DNA from: Stenotrophomonas indicatrix
Lineage (GTDB): Bacteria > Pseudomonadota > Gammaproteobacteria > Xanthomonadales > Xanthomonadaceae
Assembly: GCA_041545745.1 (NCBI GenBank)
Contig: CP168152.1
Location: 124,001 to 188,000, forward strand
DNA length: 64,000 nt
Direction of reading: 5' to 3'
Shown here: positions 26,694-35,834 of the stretch, in pieces
Layout of the letters: each line of letters opens with the position of its first letter
Position numbering within the stretch: the first letter of the stretch is position 1
Translations under genes and position numbers: made by a program
The notes under the pieces: generated by a model
The model's database searches: none
Told to the model about the DNA's origin: nothing
What the model saw: the letters and a program-made list of their open reading frames with translations, nothing else

Positions 26694-28772
26694 ATGCAAG
26701 ACCAGATCCTCCAAGCGTTGCGCCAGAACGATGCCGGCCAGGCCGTGCAGCTGGCCCAGGCGTGGACCCGTGACGAACCCGGCAAGGCCGAGGCCCACCG
26801 CTGGCTGGCGCTTGCGCTGCAGCAGCAGGGCCAGGCCGAGGCCGCGATGGAGGCGCTGCAGCAGGCGCTGCAGCTGGCGCCCGATGACGCGCAGCTGCAC
26901 CTGCAGCACGCCGGCCTGCTGCTGGCACTGCGCCAGTTCGAGGGTGCCGATGAAGCCCTGCTGCGCACCACCGGGCTGGACCCCAACGCCTTCCCCGCCT
27001 ACCTGATGCAGGCGCACCTGGCTGTGGGCCGCAACGATTTCGACGAGGCCCAGCGGCTGTCGACCCTCGCATCGCGGCTGGAGCCGGACCATCCGGAACT
27101 GCTGACCATCGATGGCATGGTCGCGCTGCGTCGTGGCGACGCGGACCGCGCGCTGGCCCTGCTGTCGGCGGCCAGCCAGGCGCTACCGGACGATACCCGC
27201 GTGCTGTACGCACTGGGCTTTGCCTATCTGGGCAAGGACATGCTGGCGTTCGCCGAGCAGGCGTTCCGTCGCGTGCTGGCGTTGAACCCGAAGATGTCCT
27301 CGCTGCACGGCATGGTGGTGCAGCTGGCATTGCGCCAGGGCAACGTCGAGGCCGCCGCTGAGGCAATGCAGCAGGCGCTGCAGCAGCCGGAGCTGGACGT
27401 GCCGCCGATGCGCCGCCTGGCCGGCGAACTGGCACTGCGCAGTGGCCAGCCACTGCAGGCGCTGGAGCACCTGTTGCCGCTGCTGGAATCGCTGCAGGGT
27501 GACCGCCAGGTGCTGCAGCTGCTGTTGATGTCCTGGCAGCGCCTGGGCCGCGAAGATGACGCCCGTGCACGCCTGGATGACGCACTGGAAAGCAATGACC
27601 AGCTGCATGACCTGTGGCTGGCACGACTGGCCGTGGAAGACGTCGGCAGTGCCGGCGCCGTGGCCGTCGTGGAGCGCTGGATGGCAGCGATGCCCAGCCA
27701 CCTGCCGGCGCTGGAAGCGCGCATGCGCCTGCATGACATGGCCGGCGAGCACGAGCAGGGCGAAGCCATCGCCGAGCGCATCACCACCCTGGAACCGGGT
27801 CGCGTCAGCGGTGAAAGCCGTCGCGTCGAGGGTCTGCTGCAGCGTGACCCGGCCGCCGCCGTGGAGCGCGTGCAGGCCTTGATCGCACAGGCACCGGAGG
27901 GACACCGCGCCGACCTGCGCACCTGGCTGGGCGAAATCCAGGATCGCGCCGGGCAGCCGGAAGAAGCGCTGCGTACGTGGATGGCGCTGCAGACCGACCA
28001 GGCCTCGCAGCGGCTGCCGCTGCCGCCGCAGGCCAAGGCGCCGCCGAGCTGGCCGGAGATGGCCAGCATCGACGAAGCGACGCGCGACAGTGGCTCGGCA
28101 CCGATCTTCCTGTGGGGCGCCCCGGGTTCGGGCGTGGAGCGCGTGGCAACCGGCCTGGCCGCTGCCAGCCCGGTACTGCGCAGTGATCGTTACACCGCCA
28201 ATCCACCCGACGATGCCTTCCAGAACTACAACACGCTGCAGGACCTGGCGTCGGGCGTGCTGAGCCCGGAACGCCTGGTCGAGCGCTGGCGCGAACACCT
28301 GCCGGCGCGCGGCCTGGAAAACGACACCGTGATCGACTGGCTGCTGTGGTGGGACAACGCGCTGTTGTGGGCATTGCGCCCGCAGCTGCCGCAGGGTCGC
28401 CTGCTGCTGGTGCTGCGCGACCCGCGCGACATGTTGCTGGACTGGATCGCCTATGGTGCCGCTGCACCGCTGGCGATGACCTCGATGGCCGAAGCCAGCC
28501 AGTGGCTGGTGCGTTCGCTGACCCAGATCGCCGCACTGCACGAGGAAGACCTGTATCCGCACGTGCTGCTGCGCATCGACGACATCGGCAACGATGCACA
28601 TGCGATGGCCGACCTGCTGGGCCGCGTGTTCGGACGTCCGATGCCGCCGGCTGCACAGCTGGGCGCGCCGCGCCTGCCTGCCGGCCACTGGCGCAGGTAT
28701 CGCGACGTGATGGGCGCCGCGTTTGCCCAGCTCACCCCGGTCGCGGTGCGATTGGGTTACCCGGAAGAGTGA
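26694..28772 (+). CDS. TPR protein with C-terminal sulfotransferase-like domain
   Basis: 692 residues. About 13 TPR-like units fill residues 1-460 (for example AHRWLALALQQQGQAEAAME). From about 468 a P-loop fold begins: PIFLWGAPGSGVERVATGLA resembles the 5'-phosphosulfate loop of sulfotransferases, and LLLVLRDPRDMLLDWIAYGA resembles the 3'-phosphate site. The loop lacks the usual PxSGTT, so PAPS binding is doubtful. The layout matches the bacterial TPR-sulfotransferase family related to protein tyrosylsulfotransferases. The role is unknown. Confidence 0.82.
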   Translation: MQDQILQALRQNDAGQAVQLAQAWTRDEPGKAEAHRWLALALQQQGQAEAAMEALQQALQLAPDDAQLHLQHAGLLLALRQFEGADEALLRTTGLDPNAFPAYLMQAHLAVGRNDFDEAQRLSTLASRLEPDHPELLTIDGMVALRRGDADRALALLSAASQALPDDTRVLYALGFAYLGKDMLAFAEQAFRRVLALNPKMSSLHGMVVQLALRQGNVEAAAEAMQQALQQPELDVPPMRRLAGELALRSGQPLQALEHLLPLLESLQGDRQVLQLLLMSWQRLGREDDARARLDDALESNDQLHDLWLARLAVEDVGSAGAVAVVERWMAAMPSHLPALEARMRLHDMAGEHEQGEAIAERITTLEPGRVSGESRRVEGLLQRDPAAAVERVQALIAQAPEGHRADLRTWLGEIQDRAGQPEEALRTWMALQTDQASQRLPLPPQAKAPPSWPEMASIDEATRDSGSAPIFLWGAPGSGVERVATGLAAASPVLRSDRYTANPPDDAFQNYNTLQDLASGVLSPERLVERWREHLPARGLENDTVIDWLLWWDNALLWALRPQLPQGRLLLVLRDPRDMLLDWIAYGAAAPLAMTSMAEASQWLVRSLTQIAALHEEDLYPHVLLRIDDIGNDAHAMADLLGRVFGRPMPPAAQLGAPRLPAGHWRRYRDVMGAAFAQLTPVAVRLGYPEE

Positions 28773-28782
28773 GGAGCATCTG

Positions 28783-29394
28783 ATGCAATTGAGCAGTCAC
28801 AGCTTGGTCAACGGTGCGCCGATCGACCGTGAGTTCGCCGCCGGCGATGCCAACGGCTTCGCCCCCGACCGCAACCCGCACCTGGCCTGGAGCGGTGTGC
28901 CCGACGGCACCCGTTCGTTCCTGCTGGTATGCGTGGACCCGGACGTACCGACAGTGCCGGAGACGGTCGGTCGCGATGACATGAGCGTGCCGCGCGATCA
29001 GCCGCGCTGTGATTTCGTGCACTGGGTGATGGCCGACATCCCGGCCTCGGTGCAGGAGATCGCCGCGGGCAGCTGCAGCGATGGCTTCGTGGTGAAGGGC
29101 AAGACCGCGCCGGCCGGCCCGGCCGGCAGCCGCCAGGGCCTGAACGATTTCACCGGCTGGTTCGCCGGCAATCCGGACATGGCCGGTGACTACCTCGGCT
29201 ACGACGGCCCGTACCCGCCGTTCAACGACGAGCGCGTGCATCGCTACTTCTTCCGTGTGTTCGCGCTGGATGTGGCCACGCTGTCGTTGCCGGGACGCTT
29301 CACCGCCGCCGATGCGTACCGTGCAATGCACGGCCACGTACTGGCCGAAGCGGCGTTGCACGGCACCTACACGTTGAATCCGGCGTTGGCCTGA
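28783..29394 (+). CDS. YbhB/YbcL-type PEBP (Raf kinase inhibitor-like) protein
   Basis: 203 residues. The PEBP core is clear: NPHLAWSGVPDGTRSFLLVC then VDPDVP, CDFVHWVMADIPASV, and YDGPYPPFNDERVHRYFFRV near the end. Phosphatidylethanolamine-binding-like proteins in bacteria have a small anion-binding pocket and mostly unknown roles. The gene starts 10 nt after the TPR-sulfotransferase gene and ends the plus-strand run; a terminator hairpin follows. Confidence 0.9.
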   Translation: MQLSSHSLVNGAPIDREFAAGDANGFAPDRNPHLAWSGVPDGTRSFLLVCVDPDVPTVPETVGRDDMSVPRDQPRCDFVHWVMADIPASVQEIAAGSCSDGFVVKGKTAPAGPAGSRQGLNDFTGWFAGNPDMAGDYLGYDGPYPPFNDERVHRYFFRVFALDVATLSLPGRFTAADAYRAMHGHVLAEAALHGTYTLNPALA

Positions 29395-29407
29395 TAACAG
29401 CCTTCGG

Positions 29408-29468
29408 GTAGTGCCGGCCGCTGGCCGGCATCCGCTGTACGTGGCAGCCGGCCAGCGGCCGGCTCTAC
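29408..29468. repeat. inverted pair of SMAG REPs
   Basis: A plus unit (29408-29430, GTAGTGCCGGCC head) and a minus unit (29444-29468, GTAGAGCCGGCC head) in the convergent gap after the PEBP gene. Confidence 0.85.
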
Positions 29469-29479
29469 CCCCCAGCGAA

Positions 29480-29504
29480 GAAGGGCGGCCAGTGGCCGCC
29501 CTCT
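29480..29504. terminator. bidirectional terminator between PEBP and META genes
   Basis: The stem AGGGCGGCC/GGCCGCCCT with a short loop is flanked by an A/G-rich run on one side and CTCTTCATTT on the other. It lies between two convergent genes, touching the stop of the META protein gene. Confidence 0.65.
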
Positions 29505-29969
29505 TCATTTCGCCGGCAGCGGCGCGGGTTTGAACACCAGCACTTCGCCCTTGGCATTGCGCACGACCAATGCGCCAGTGTCGTCCAACGCTAGGGTCGG
29601 TGCGGTATCGCGACCGTGAAACAGCGTTTCGGCTCGCCGTTCCTGCGCATCCACCTTGGGATTGATGCACAGCGCGGTGGTCTGGATGCCGTTCTCCAGG
29701 ATCAGCCGGTCGTCCTGCAGGTGGTAATGGCTGCTGGCCTGGTTGCACAGGTTCAACTCGCTCATGTAGCCGGGCTGGAAGCGCAGGGTGTACGGCTCCC
29801 GGCCCCTGACGAACAACGCGTCGATGCGCTTGCCCTGCGCGTCGGTGGCGCGTGCGAGCTGCCACAGACGGGCTTCAAGCTGGTCGGTGGTGGGTGTGCT
29901 GGCGGCGTATGCCCTGCTGCCACAACCGATGACCAGCAAGGCCAGTGCGATCATGTACGTCCGTTTCAT
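29505..29969 (-). CDS. META-domain exported protein
   Basis: 154 residues. The signal peptide MKRTYMIALALLVIGCGSRAYA has a cysteine (VIGC) that could be a lipobox, though the -1/-2 residues are only fair. The mature part is a short META (DUF306/HslJ-like) domain: LWQLARATDAQGKRIDALFVRG then YTLRFQPGYMSELNLCNQASSHY. It is clearly related to the next protein at 30138 (the WxLxxATxxxGKRIDALF segment is shared) but lacks its C-terminal DUF4377 part. Function unknown; HslJ itself has been linked to novobiocin tolerance. Confidence 0.8.
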   Translation of the reverse strand: MKRTYMIALALLVIGCGSRAYAASTPTTDQLEARLWQLARATDAQGKRIDALFVRGREPYTLRFQPGYMSELNLCNQASSHYHLQDDRLILENGIQTTALCINPKVDAQERRAETLFHGRDTAPTLALDDTGALVVRNAKGEVLVFKPAPLPAK

Positions 29970-29992
29970 GTCGGTCTCCCTGATGCATGTGG

Positions 29993-30069
29993 GTAGTGCC
30001 GGCCGCTGGCCGGCATGTTCCGTATGGCGCCGGAGCTGTGTGCAGCTGCCGGCCAGCGGCCGGCACTAC
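29993..30069. repeat. inverted pair of SMAG REPs
   Basis: A plus unit 29993-30015 and a minus unit 30047-30069, both of the GTAGTGCCGGCC type, between the two META-domain genes. Confidence 0.85.
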
Positions 30070-30080
30070 CCCACAACGAA

Positions 30081-30106
30081 GAAGGGCGACCTCGCGGCCG
30101 CCCTTC
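30081..30106 (-). terminator. probable terminator of the META/DUF4377 gene
   Basis: The stem GAAGGGCG/CGCCCTTC with a small central loop lies about 32 nt past the stop of the gene at 30138; the U-tract is weak. Confidence 0.5.
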
Positions 30107-30113
30107 AAGAGCC

Positions 30114-30136
30114 AGCCGACCAGTAGTCGGCTCTAC
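30114..30136 (-). repeat. GTAG-type REP touching a stop codon
   Basis: On minus it reads GTAGAGCCGACTACTGGTCG followed by GCT. It begins right after the stop codon of the META/DUF4377 gene. Confidence 0.75.
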
Positions 30137-30137
30137 A

Positions 30138-30962
30138 TCACTTCTCGATGGCCGACTCGACCACCATGTCCAGCACGTACGCCTGCGACGGCGCATCGGC
30201 CGGCGGGTTCTTCACTTCGTAGCGCTTCACGCGCACCACGTTGCGCACGCCGTCTTCGTGGGTGTAACCCTCGATGTTGCCGTAGAAGTTCTCGAACTTG
30301 CCCGGCTCGCCCTGCTTCAGGCCCTTGTCGTCGAACTTCACTTCGCGCACCTGCAGGCACTGGTAATCCGGGATCAGCGGGTGCGAGCACTTCTCGGTCT
30401 TCGCTGCCACTTCCAGGAATACGGTCTCGCCGGCGCCGCCATAGCGGGTTTCAGCGGTCGGTTCCGGGTTGAACACCAGCACGTCGCCCTTGGCGGTGGT
30501 CAGAGTCAGCACGCCGTTGGCGTCCTGTTCGGCCTTCAGTTCGCCCTGCAGGCGGCTGGAGACCGCTTCGTCCAGGGCCATCAGCGCCTTGTCGGTGCAG
30601 GCCATCATGGTCGAGGCCATCGCGCTCACGCTCAGCTTGCCATCGGCCAGGGTGTAGCCGCCGCCCATGCGGTTGCAGGTGTTGCTGACCGACAGGCGGC
30701 CATCAACGAAGTCCAGGGTGACCGGCTTGTCTTCGCGGGCGAACAGCGCATCGATGCGCTTGCCATCGGCCGCGGTGGCCTGCTGCAGCAGCCAGTGCTG
30801 GCTCTGCAGGCGCTGCGCATCCAGGTGTGCCAGCGCCTTCTGGTCGCCGGCCTTGGCCGCAGCCGGGGCCAGATCGTCACCGCCGGTACCGGCCGGGGCA
30901 GGGGTCTGGCTGCAGGCGGCCAGCAGGGCCAGCGGGAGGAGCAGGGTGAGCTTGCGGTTCAT
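30138..30962 (-). CDS. META and DUF4377 domain lipoprotein
   Basis: 274 residues. MNRKLTLLLPLALLAACSQT is a lipoprotein signal (LAAC). Domain 1 (about residues 45-150) is META/HslJ: LLQQATAADGKRIDALFARE, LSVSNTCNRMGGGY. Domain 2 (about 180-274) is DUF4377: VFLEVAAKTEKCSHPLIPDY then CLQVREVKFDDKG. Such proteins are envelope lipoproteins of unknown function. A strong Shine-Dalgarno (AGGAGAATC) lies just before the ATG. uppP lies 73 nt upstream on the same strand. Confidence 0.87.
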   Translation of the reverse strand: MNRKLTLLLPLALLAACSQTPAPAGTGGDDLAPAAAKAGDQKALAHLDAQRLQSQHWLLQQATAADGKRIDALFAREDKPVTLDFVDGRLSVSNTCNRMGGGYTLADGKLSVSAMASTMMACTDKALMALDEAVSSRLQGELKAEQDANGVLTLTTAKGDVLVFNPEPTAETRYGGAGETVFLEVAAKTEKCSHPLIPDYQCLQVREVKFDDKGLKQGEPGKFENFYGNIEGYTHEDGVRNVVRVKRYEVKNPPADAPSQAYVLDMVVESAIEK

Positions 30963-31035
30963 GGTGATTCTCCTTGGGGAACCGAGGGGGAAACGGACCG
31001 GGGCCGGCAACGGGGTTCCCGTGCCCCGGCGCTGT

Positions 31036-31830
31036 TCAGCTGCCGGACGGCAACCACAGCAGCAATGCAGCGCCCAGGGCGATGCGGTAAATGGCGAAGG
31101 CCGTGAAGCGATGCGACTTGATGTAGCCCATCAACCACTTCACTACGACGAAGCCGGTGATGGCTGCGGCAAGGAAGGCCACGCCAACGTCGGTCCAGTT
31201 CTCGCTGCCCAGGCTTCCTTCCTTGGCCAGTTCCAGGAAGGTGTAGGCGCTGGCGGCGAACATGGTGGGGATGCCGACCAGGAACACGAACTCGGCGGCG
31301 GCCGCGCGGCGGCTCAGGCCCAGCAGCATGGCCAGGAAGATCGCCGAGGCCGAGCGCGAGGTACCGGGAAACACACCGGCCACCACCTGCGCCAGGCCGA
31401 CGCCGATGGCCACCGTCCAGGTCACCTGGTCGCGATCAGGCAGGCGCGCGGTATAGGCCTCCACCAGCAGCATCCAGATGCCGCCGATGATCAGCGCCCA
31501 GGCCACCGGGCTGACGGTTTCCGGCAGCGACCAGCCGGCCTTGCGCACCACCAGGCCGACCACGGCGGTCACCAGGAACGCCGCGCCGAGCTTGAACACG
31601 TATTCGCGGTTCTCGCGCTGGCCGAAGCCGGTGGCCAGCTGCAGCAGGCGCTGGCGGAACACCAGCACCACGGCCAGGATCGCACCGGCCTGGATGATGA
31701 TGTTGAAGAAATCCGATCGCGCGCCCAGCCAGTGCTGGGCGATCAGCAGGTGGCCGGTGCTGGAGATCGGCAGGAATTCGGTCAAGCCTTCGAGGATGCC
31801 CAGCAGCAGGGCGGAGAGCAGATCGGACAT
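31036..31830 (-). CDS. uppP: undecaprenyl-diphosphatase UppP (BacA)
   Basis: 264 residues, multi-pass membrane protein. The two signature motifs are EGLTEFLPISSTGHLLIA (residues 14-31) and VFPGTSRSASAIF (about 160-172). It dephosphorylates undecaprenyl diphosphate to recycle the lipid carrier for peptidoglycan and other envelope polymers, and gives bacitracin resistance when abundant. The start at 31830 (MSDLLSALLLGILEG) fits the family. It is divergent from glnA, and the NtrC-type sites lie between the two. Confidence 0.95.
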   Translation of the reverse strand: MSDLLSALLLGILEGLTEFLPISSTGHLLIAQHWLGARSDFFNIIIQAGAILAVVLVFRQRLLQLATGFGQRENREYVFKLGAAFLVTAVVGLVVRKAGWSLPETVSPVAWALIIGGIWMLLVEAYTARLPDRDQVTWTVAIGVGLAQVVAGVFPGTSRSASAIFLAMLLGLSRRAAAAEFVFLVGIPTMFAASAYTFLELAKEGSLGSENWTDVGVAFLAAAITGFVVVKWLMGYIKSHRFTAFAIYRIALGAALLLWLPSGS

Positions 31831-31885
31831 GGACAATGCGGGCGCGGGCGGCGGAAGAAGCTCGAAAGAATAGACGATCCATGCC

Positions 31886-31900
31886 GCACCAAACGGGTGC
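31886..31900. promoter_or_regulatory. NtrC-type enhancer site 1 upstream of glnA
   Basis: GCACCAAACGGGTGC fits the NtrC consensus GCACC-N5-GGTGC exactly. Its centre is about 127 bp upstream of the start site expected from the sigma-54 promoter. Its sequence is the exact reverse complement of site 2. Confidence 0.85.
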
Positions 31901-31914
31901 GCCTGGTCATCGGC

Positions 31915-31929
31915 GCACCCGTTTGGTGC
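31915..31929. promoter_or_regulatory. NtrC-type enhancer site 2 upstream of glnA
   Basis: GCACCCGTTTGGTGC, again a perfect GCACC-N5-GGTGC. Centres of sites 1 and 2 are 29 bp apart, close to three helical turns, as with the tandem NtrC sites upstream of enteric glnA. Confidence 0.85.
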
Positions 31930-31992
31930 GCATGGTTCTGCACCTCGCTGGGGCGGTGGCTTTGAAATCAACGACTTGTGAAGGCCAAAAAG

Positions 31993-32009
31993 TTGGCACG
32001 GTCATTGCT
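31993..32009 (+). promoter_or_regulatory. sigma-54 (RpoN) promoter of glnA
   Basis: TTGGCACGGTCATTGCT matches the -24/-12 consensus (TTGGCACG-N4-TTGCT) at every conserved position, with GG and GC ten bases apart. Transcription should begin near 32020, giving a leader of about 30 nt before the glnA ATG. Confidence 0.92.
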
Positions 32010-32049
32010 GTACCTCAGCAGGCATTCATCCCCATCCGAGGTCGTACCG

Positions 32050-33459
32050 ATGTCCGTGGAAACCGTAGAGAAGCTGATCAAGGACAACCAGATCGAGTTC
32101 GTCGATCTGCGCTTCGTCGACATGCGTGGTGTCGAACAGCATGTGACCTTCCCGGTCAGCATCGTCGAGCCGTCGCTGTTTGAAGAAGGCAAGATGTTCG
32201 ATGGCAGCTCGATCGCCGGCTGGAAGGGCATCAACGAGTCGGACATGGTGCTGCTGCCGGATACCGCCAGCGCCTACGTCGACCCGTTCTACGCCGATCC
32301 GACCATCGTGATCAGCTGCGACATCCTCGACCCGGCCACCATGCAGCCGTATGGCCGTTGCCCGCGCGGCATCGCCAAGCGCGCCGAGTCCTACCTGAAG
32401 TCCTCGGGCATCGCCGAAACCGCGTTCTTCGGCCCGGAGCCGGAGTTCTTCATCTTCGACTCGGTGCGCTTCGCCAATGAAATGGGCCACACCTTCTTCC
32501 AGGTCGATTCGGAAGAAGCGGCCTGGAACAGCGGCGCCAAGTACGACGGCGCCAACAGCGGCTACCGTCCGGGCGTGAAGGGCGGTTACTTCCCGGTGCC
32601 GCCGACCGATACCCTGCACGACCTGCGTGCGGAGATGTGCAAGACCCTGGAACAGGTCGGCATCGAAGTGGAAGTGCAGCACCACGAAGTGGCCACCGCC
32701 GGCCAGTGCGAGATCGGCACCAAGTTCAGCACCCTGGTGCAGAAGGCCGACGAACTGCTGCGGATGAAGTACGTCATCAAGAACGTCGCCCACCGCAACG
32801 GCAAGACCGTCACCTTCATGCCCAAGCCGATCGTCGGCGACAACGGCAGCGGCATGCACGTGCACCAGTCGCTGTCCAAGGGCGGCACCAACCTGTTCTC
32901 CGGTGACGGCTACGGCGGCCTGAGCCAGATGGCGCTGTGGTACATCGGCGGTATCTTCAAGCACGCCAAGGCCATCAACGCCTTCGCCAACTCGGGTACC
33001 AACAGCTACAAGCGCCTGGTGCCGGGTTACGAAGCCCCGGTGATGCTGGCCTATTCGGCGCGCAACCGTTCGGCCTCGTGCCGCATTCCGTGGGTGTCCA
33101 ACCCGAAGGCGCGCCGCATTGAAATGCGCTTCCCCGATCCGATCCAGTCCGGCTACCTGACCTTCACCGCGCTGATGATGGCCGGCCTGGACGGCATCAA
33201 GAACCAGATCGACCCGGGCGCACCGAGCGACAAGGATCTGTACGACCTGCCGCCGGAAGAAGAAAAGCTGATCCCGCAGGTCTGCTCCTCGCTGGACCAG
33301 GCGCTGGAAGCACTGGACAAGGACCGCGAGTTCCTCAAGGCCGGTGGCGTGATGAGCGATGACTTCATCGACGGCTACATCGCGCTGAAGATGCAGGAAG
33401 TGACCAAGTTCCGCGCGGCGACCCACCCGCTGGAATACCAGCTGTACTACGCAAGCTGA
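32050..33459 (+). CDS. glnA: glutamine synthetase type I
   Basis: 469 residues, usual for GSI-beta. It starts [20 protein letters not shown]; the earlier in-frame ATG at 31978 is upstream of the sigma-54 promoter and cannot be used from it. Active-site regions are [29 protein letters not shown] and NRSASCRIP. The adenylylation site is [10 protein letters not shown] with Tyr398 (397 in mature numbering), so GlnE control is expected. It makes glutamine from glutamate, ammonia and ATP. Expression should rise under nitrogen limitation through NtrC and sigma-54. Confidence 0.98.
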   Translation: MSVETVEKLIKDNQIEFVDLRFVDMRGVEQHVTFPVSIVEPSLFEEGKMFDGSSIAGWKGINESDMVLLPDTASAYVDPFYADPTIVISCDILDPATMQPYGRCPRGIAKRAESYLKSSGIAETAFFGPEPEFFIFDSVRFANEMGHTFFQVDSEEAAWNSGAKYDGANSGYRPGVKGGYFPVPPTDTLHDLRAEMCKTLEQVGIEVEVQHHEVATAGQCEIGTKFSTLVQKADELLRMKYVIKNVAHRNGKTVTFMPKPIVGDNGSGMHVHQSLSKGGTNLFSGDGYGGLSQMALWYIGGIFKHAKAINAFANSGTNSYKRLVPGYEAPVMLAYSARNRSASCRIPWVSNPKARRIEMRFPDPIQSGYLTFTALMMAGLDGIKNQIDPGAPSDKDLYDLPPEEEKLIPQVCSSLDQALEALDKDREFLKAGGVMSDDFIDGYIALKMQEVTKFRAATHPLEYQLYYAS

Positions 33460-33465
33460 CCGGTT

Positions 33466-33507
33466 GGCGATGGCGGTGGGTACCCCCTCCCACCCACCGC
33501 CATCGCC
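33466..33507 (+). terminator. hairpin after glnA
   Basis: A perfect 16-bp inverted repeat (33466-33481 with 33492-33507), ten-base loop, only 6 nt past the glnA stop. The U-tract is poor (CCGTCTTTG), so it may protect the 3' end or only partly terminate. Confidence 0.6.
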
Positions 33508-33554
33508 TCCGTCTTTGCGGCTGGGGAGCCGCGGTCAGATCGGGGTCGTTGCAC

Positions 33555-33594
33555 GGGGTCGGATCCCTTTCATGCATGAAAGGGCTCTGACCCC
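33555..33594. repeat. GGGGTCAG palindrome, copy 2
   Basis: It opens GGGGTCGGATCCCTTTCAT and closes with ATGAAAGGG and CTCTGACCCC: 19-nt arms with two imperfect positions around GC. Confidence 0.8.
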
Positions 33595-33611
33595 ACGCCA
33601 AGGACCCCTGA

Positions 33612-34148
<537 letters not shown>

Positions 34149-34170
34149 ACCCCCTTCCGGAGACTCCCCC

Positions 34171-35601
34171 ATGAAGATGCGCCTTCTCACCGGGTGGCAA
34201 GCCCGGTTCCATCTGGTGTGCCTGCTGATGCTGCTCAGCGCGCTGGCCGCCGGTATCTGGCCCGGCAGTGCACATGCCCAGGCCCAGGTCACGCCGCTGC
34301 AGAGCGAGGCCGTGGCCGTCGAGCCCCTGCAGGACCCGACTGCCGCTGCGACGGCTGCTGCCGAAGCGGTGGCTGCGCCCGCCTACGACCATGGCGACGT
34401 CGCCTGGATGCTTACCTCCACCCTGCTGGTGCTGTTGATGGTGGTACCAGGCCTGGCCCTGTTCTACGGCGGCCTGGTGCGCTCGAAGAACGTGCTGTCG
34501 GTGCTCAGCCAGATCCTGGTGGTGTTCTCGCTGGTGCTGCTGCTGTGGGTGGCCTATGGCTACAGCGCAGTGTTCAGCGCCGGCAATCCGTTCTTCGGCT
34601 CATTCACCGAATTCGCCTTCCTCAAGGGCTTCACCCCGGAGTCGGTGGGCAACACGCCGATCAAGGGCCTGCCGGACTACCTGTTCGTCGCCTTCCAGTC
34701 GACCTTCGCCGGCATCACCACTGCGCTGATCGTCGGTGCCTTCGCCGAGCGCATCAAGTTCCGCGCGGTGCTGCTGTTCTCGGCGCTGTGGTTCACCCTC
34801 AGCTACATCCCGATGGCGCACATCGTCTGGGGTGGTGGTTACCTGGGTGAAATGGGCGCGATCGATTTCGCTGGTGGCACCGTGGTGCACATCAACGCCG
34901 GCGTAGCCGGTCTGGTTGCTGCATGGTTCGTCGGCAAGCGCCTGGGCTACGGGCAGACTGCACTGAAGCCGCACAACGTGCCGTTCACCTATATCGGCGC
35001 GATGCTGCTGTGGGTCGGCTGGTTCGGCTTCAATGCCGGTTCGGCCGCTGCCGCCGACACCGTCGCCTCGCTGGCCTTCCTCAACACTGTGCTGGCCACG
35101 GCCGCAGCGGTGCTGGGCTGGACGCTGGTTGAAGCCATCAGCAAGGGCAAGCCGTCGGCACTGGGCGCGGCCTCGGGTGCGGTGGCAGGCCTGGTCGGCA
35201 TCACGCCCGCGTGCGGTACCGTCGGCCCGCTCGGCGCGATCGTCATCGGCCTGGTTGCCGGCGTGGTCTGCGTGTGGGGCGTGACCGGCCTCAAGCGCCT
35301 GCTGAAGGTGGACGACACCGCCGACGTGTTCGGTGTACATGGCGTGGGCGGCATCGTCGGCGCGATCCTCACCGGTGTGTTCAGCGCGCAGTCGCTGGGC
35401 GGCACCAAGGCCGATCTGGATATCGGCCACCAGGTGTGGGTGCAGGTGGTCAGCGTCGGCCTCACCGTGGTCTGGTCGGCCGTGGTGACCGCGGCCATCC
35501 TGCTGCTGGTCAAGGTGGTGGTCGGCCTGCGCGTGACCGAGGAGGCCGAGCGTACCGGCCTGGATGTGACCTCGCACGGTGAATCGGCCTACGAGGCCTG
35601 A
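34171..35601 (+). CDS. amtB: ammonium transporter AmtB
   Basis: 476 residues. A cleavable signal peptide (MKMRLLTGWQARFHLVCLLM and on to about residue 37) and an Ala-rich linker precede eleven membrane helices. Pore histidines are in GGTVVHINAGVAGLVAAW and VFGVHGVGGIVGAILTG. It conducts ammonia/ammonium across the inner membrane and is blocked by de-uridylylated PII. The Shine-Dalgarno is GGAG at good spacing. Paired with the PII gene as in most bacteria. Confidence 0.97.
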   Translation: MKMRLLTGWQARFHLVCLLMLLSALAAGIWPGSAHAQAQVTPLQSEAVAVEPLQDPTAAATAAAEAVAAPAYDHGDVAWMLTSTLLVLLMVVPGLALFYGGLVRSKNVLSVLSQILVVFSLVLLLWVAYGYSAVFSAGNPFFGSFTEFAFLKGFTPESVGNTPIKGLPDYLFVAFQSTFAGITTALIVGAFAERIKFRAVLLFSALWFTLSYIPMAHIVWGGGYLGEMGAIDFAGGTVVHINAGVAGLVAAWFVGKRLGYGQTALKPHNVPFTYIGAMLLWVGWFGFNAGSAAAADTVASLAFLNTVLATAAAVLGWTLVEAISKGKPSALGAASGAVAGLVGITPACGTVGPLGAIVIGLVAGVVCVWGVTGLKRLLKVDDTADVFGVHGVGGIVGAILTGVFSAQSLGGTKADLDIGHQVWVQVVSVGLTVVWSAVVTAAILLLVKVVVGLRVTEEAERTGLDVTSHGESAYEA

Positions 35602-35613
35602 TGCATCTACATG

Positions 35614-35800
35614 GTGGGTGCCGACCGTTGGTCGGCACTGCACCTGCTCTGGTAGGTGCCAAGCTTGCTTGGCACTGCTCCTGCTCTGGACTGCTCTGCT
35701 CTGGTGGGTACCAAGCTTGCTTGGCACTGCTCCTGCCCTGGTGGGTACCGACCGTTGGTCGGCACGGTCGGCCGCCCTGCCACGCATGGCGTGGCTCTAC
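35614..35800. repeat. cluster of five GTAG/GTGG-type REPs
   Basis: Units at 35614-35638, 35652-35675, 35704-35727 and 35741-35765 all face plus; a fifth at 35779-35800 faces minus (GTAGAGCCACGCCATGCGTG). The hairpins alternate in type: GCCGACC/GGTCGGC in the first and fourth, GCCAAGC/GCTTGGC in the second and third. Spacers are CTGCTC-type short repeats. It lies between amtB and the amidase gene. Confidence 0.85.
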
Positions 35801-35834
35801 TGCATCATCCCGCCCGATCACGCACAATCAGGGC

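Noticed and set aside
32026..33426. A minus-strand frame of 466 codons opposite glnA
   Set aside because: glnA is unambiguous on plus with its promoter; the opposite frame is a GC3 shadow.
35614..35800. Possible small CRISPR-like array
   Set aside because: The repeated units are self-complementary REPs of differing sequence, spacers are short and irregular, and no cas genes are near.
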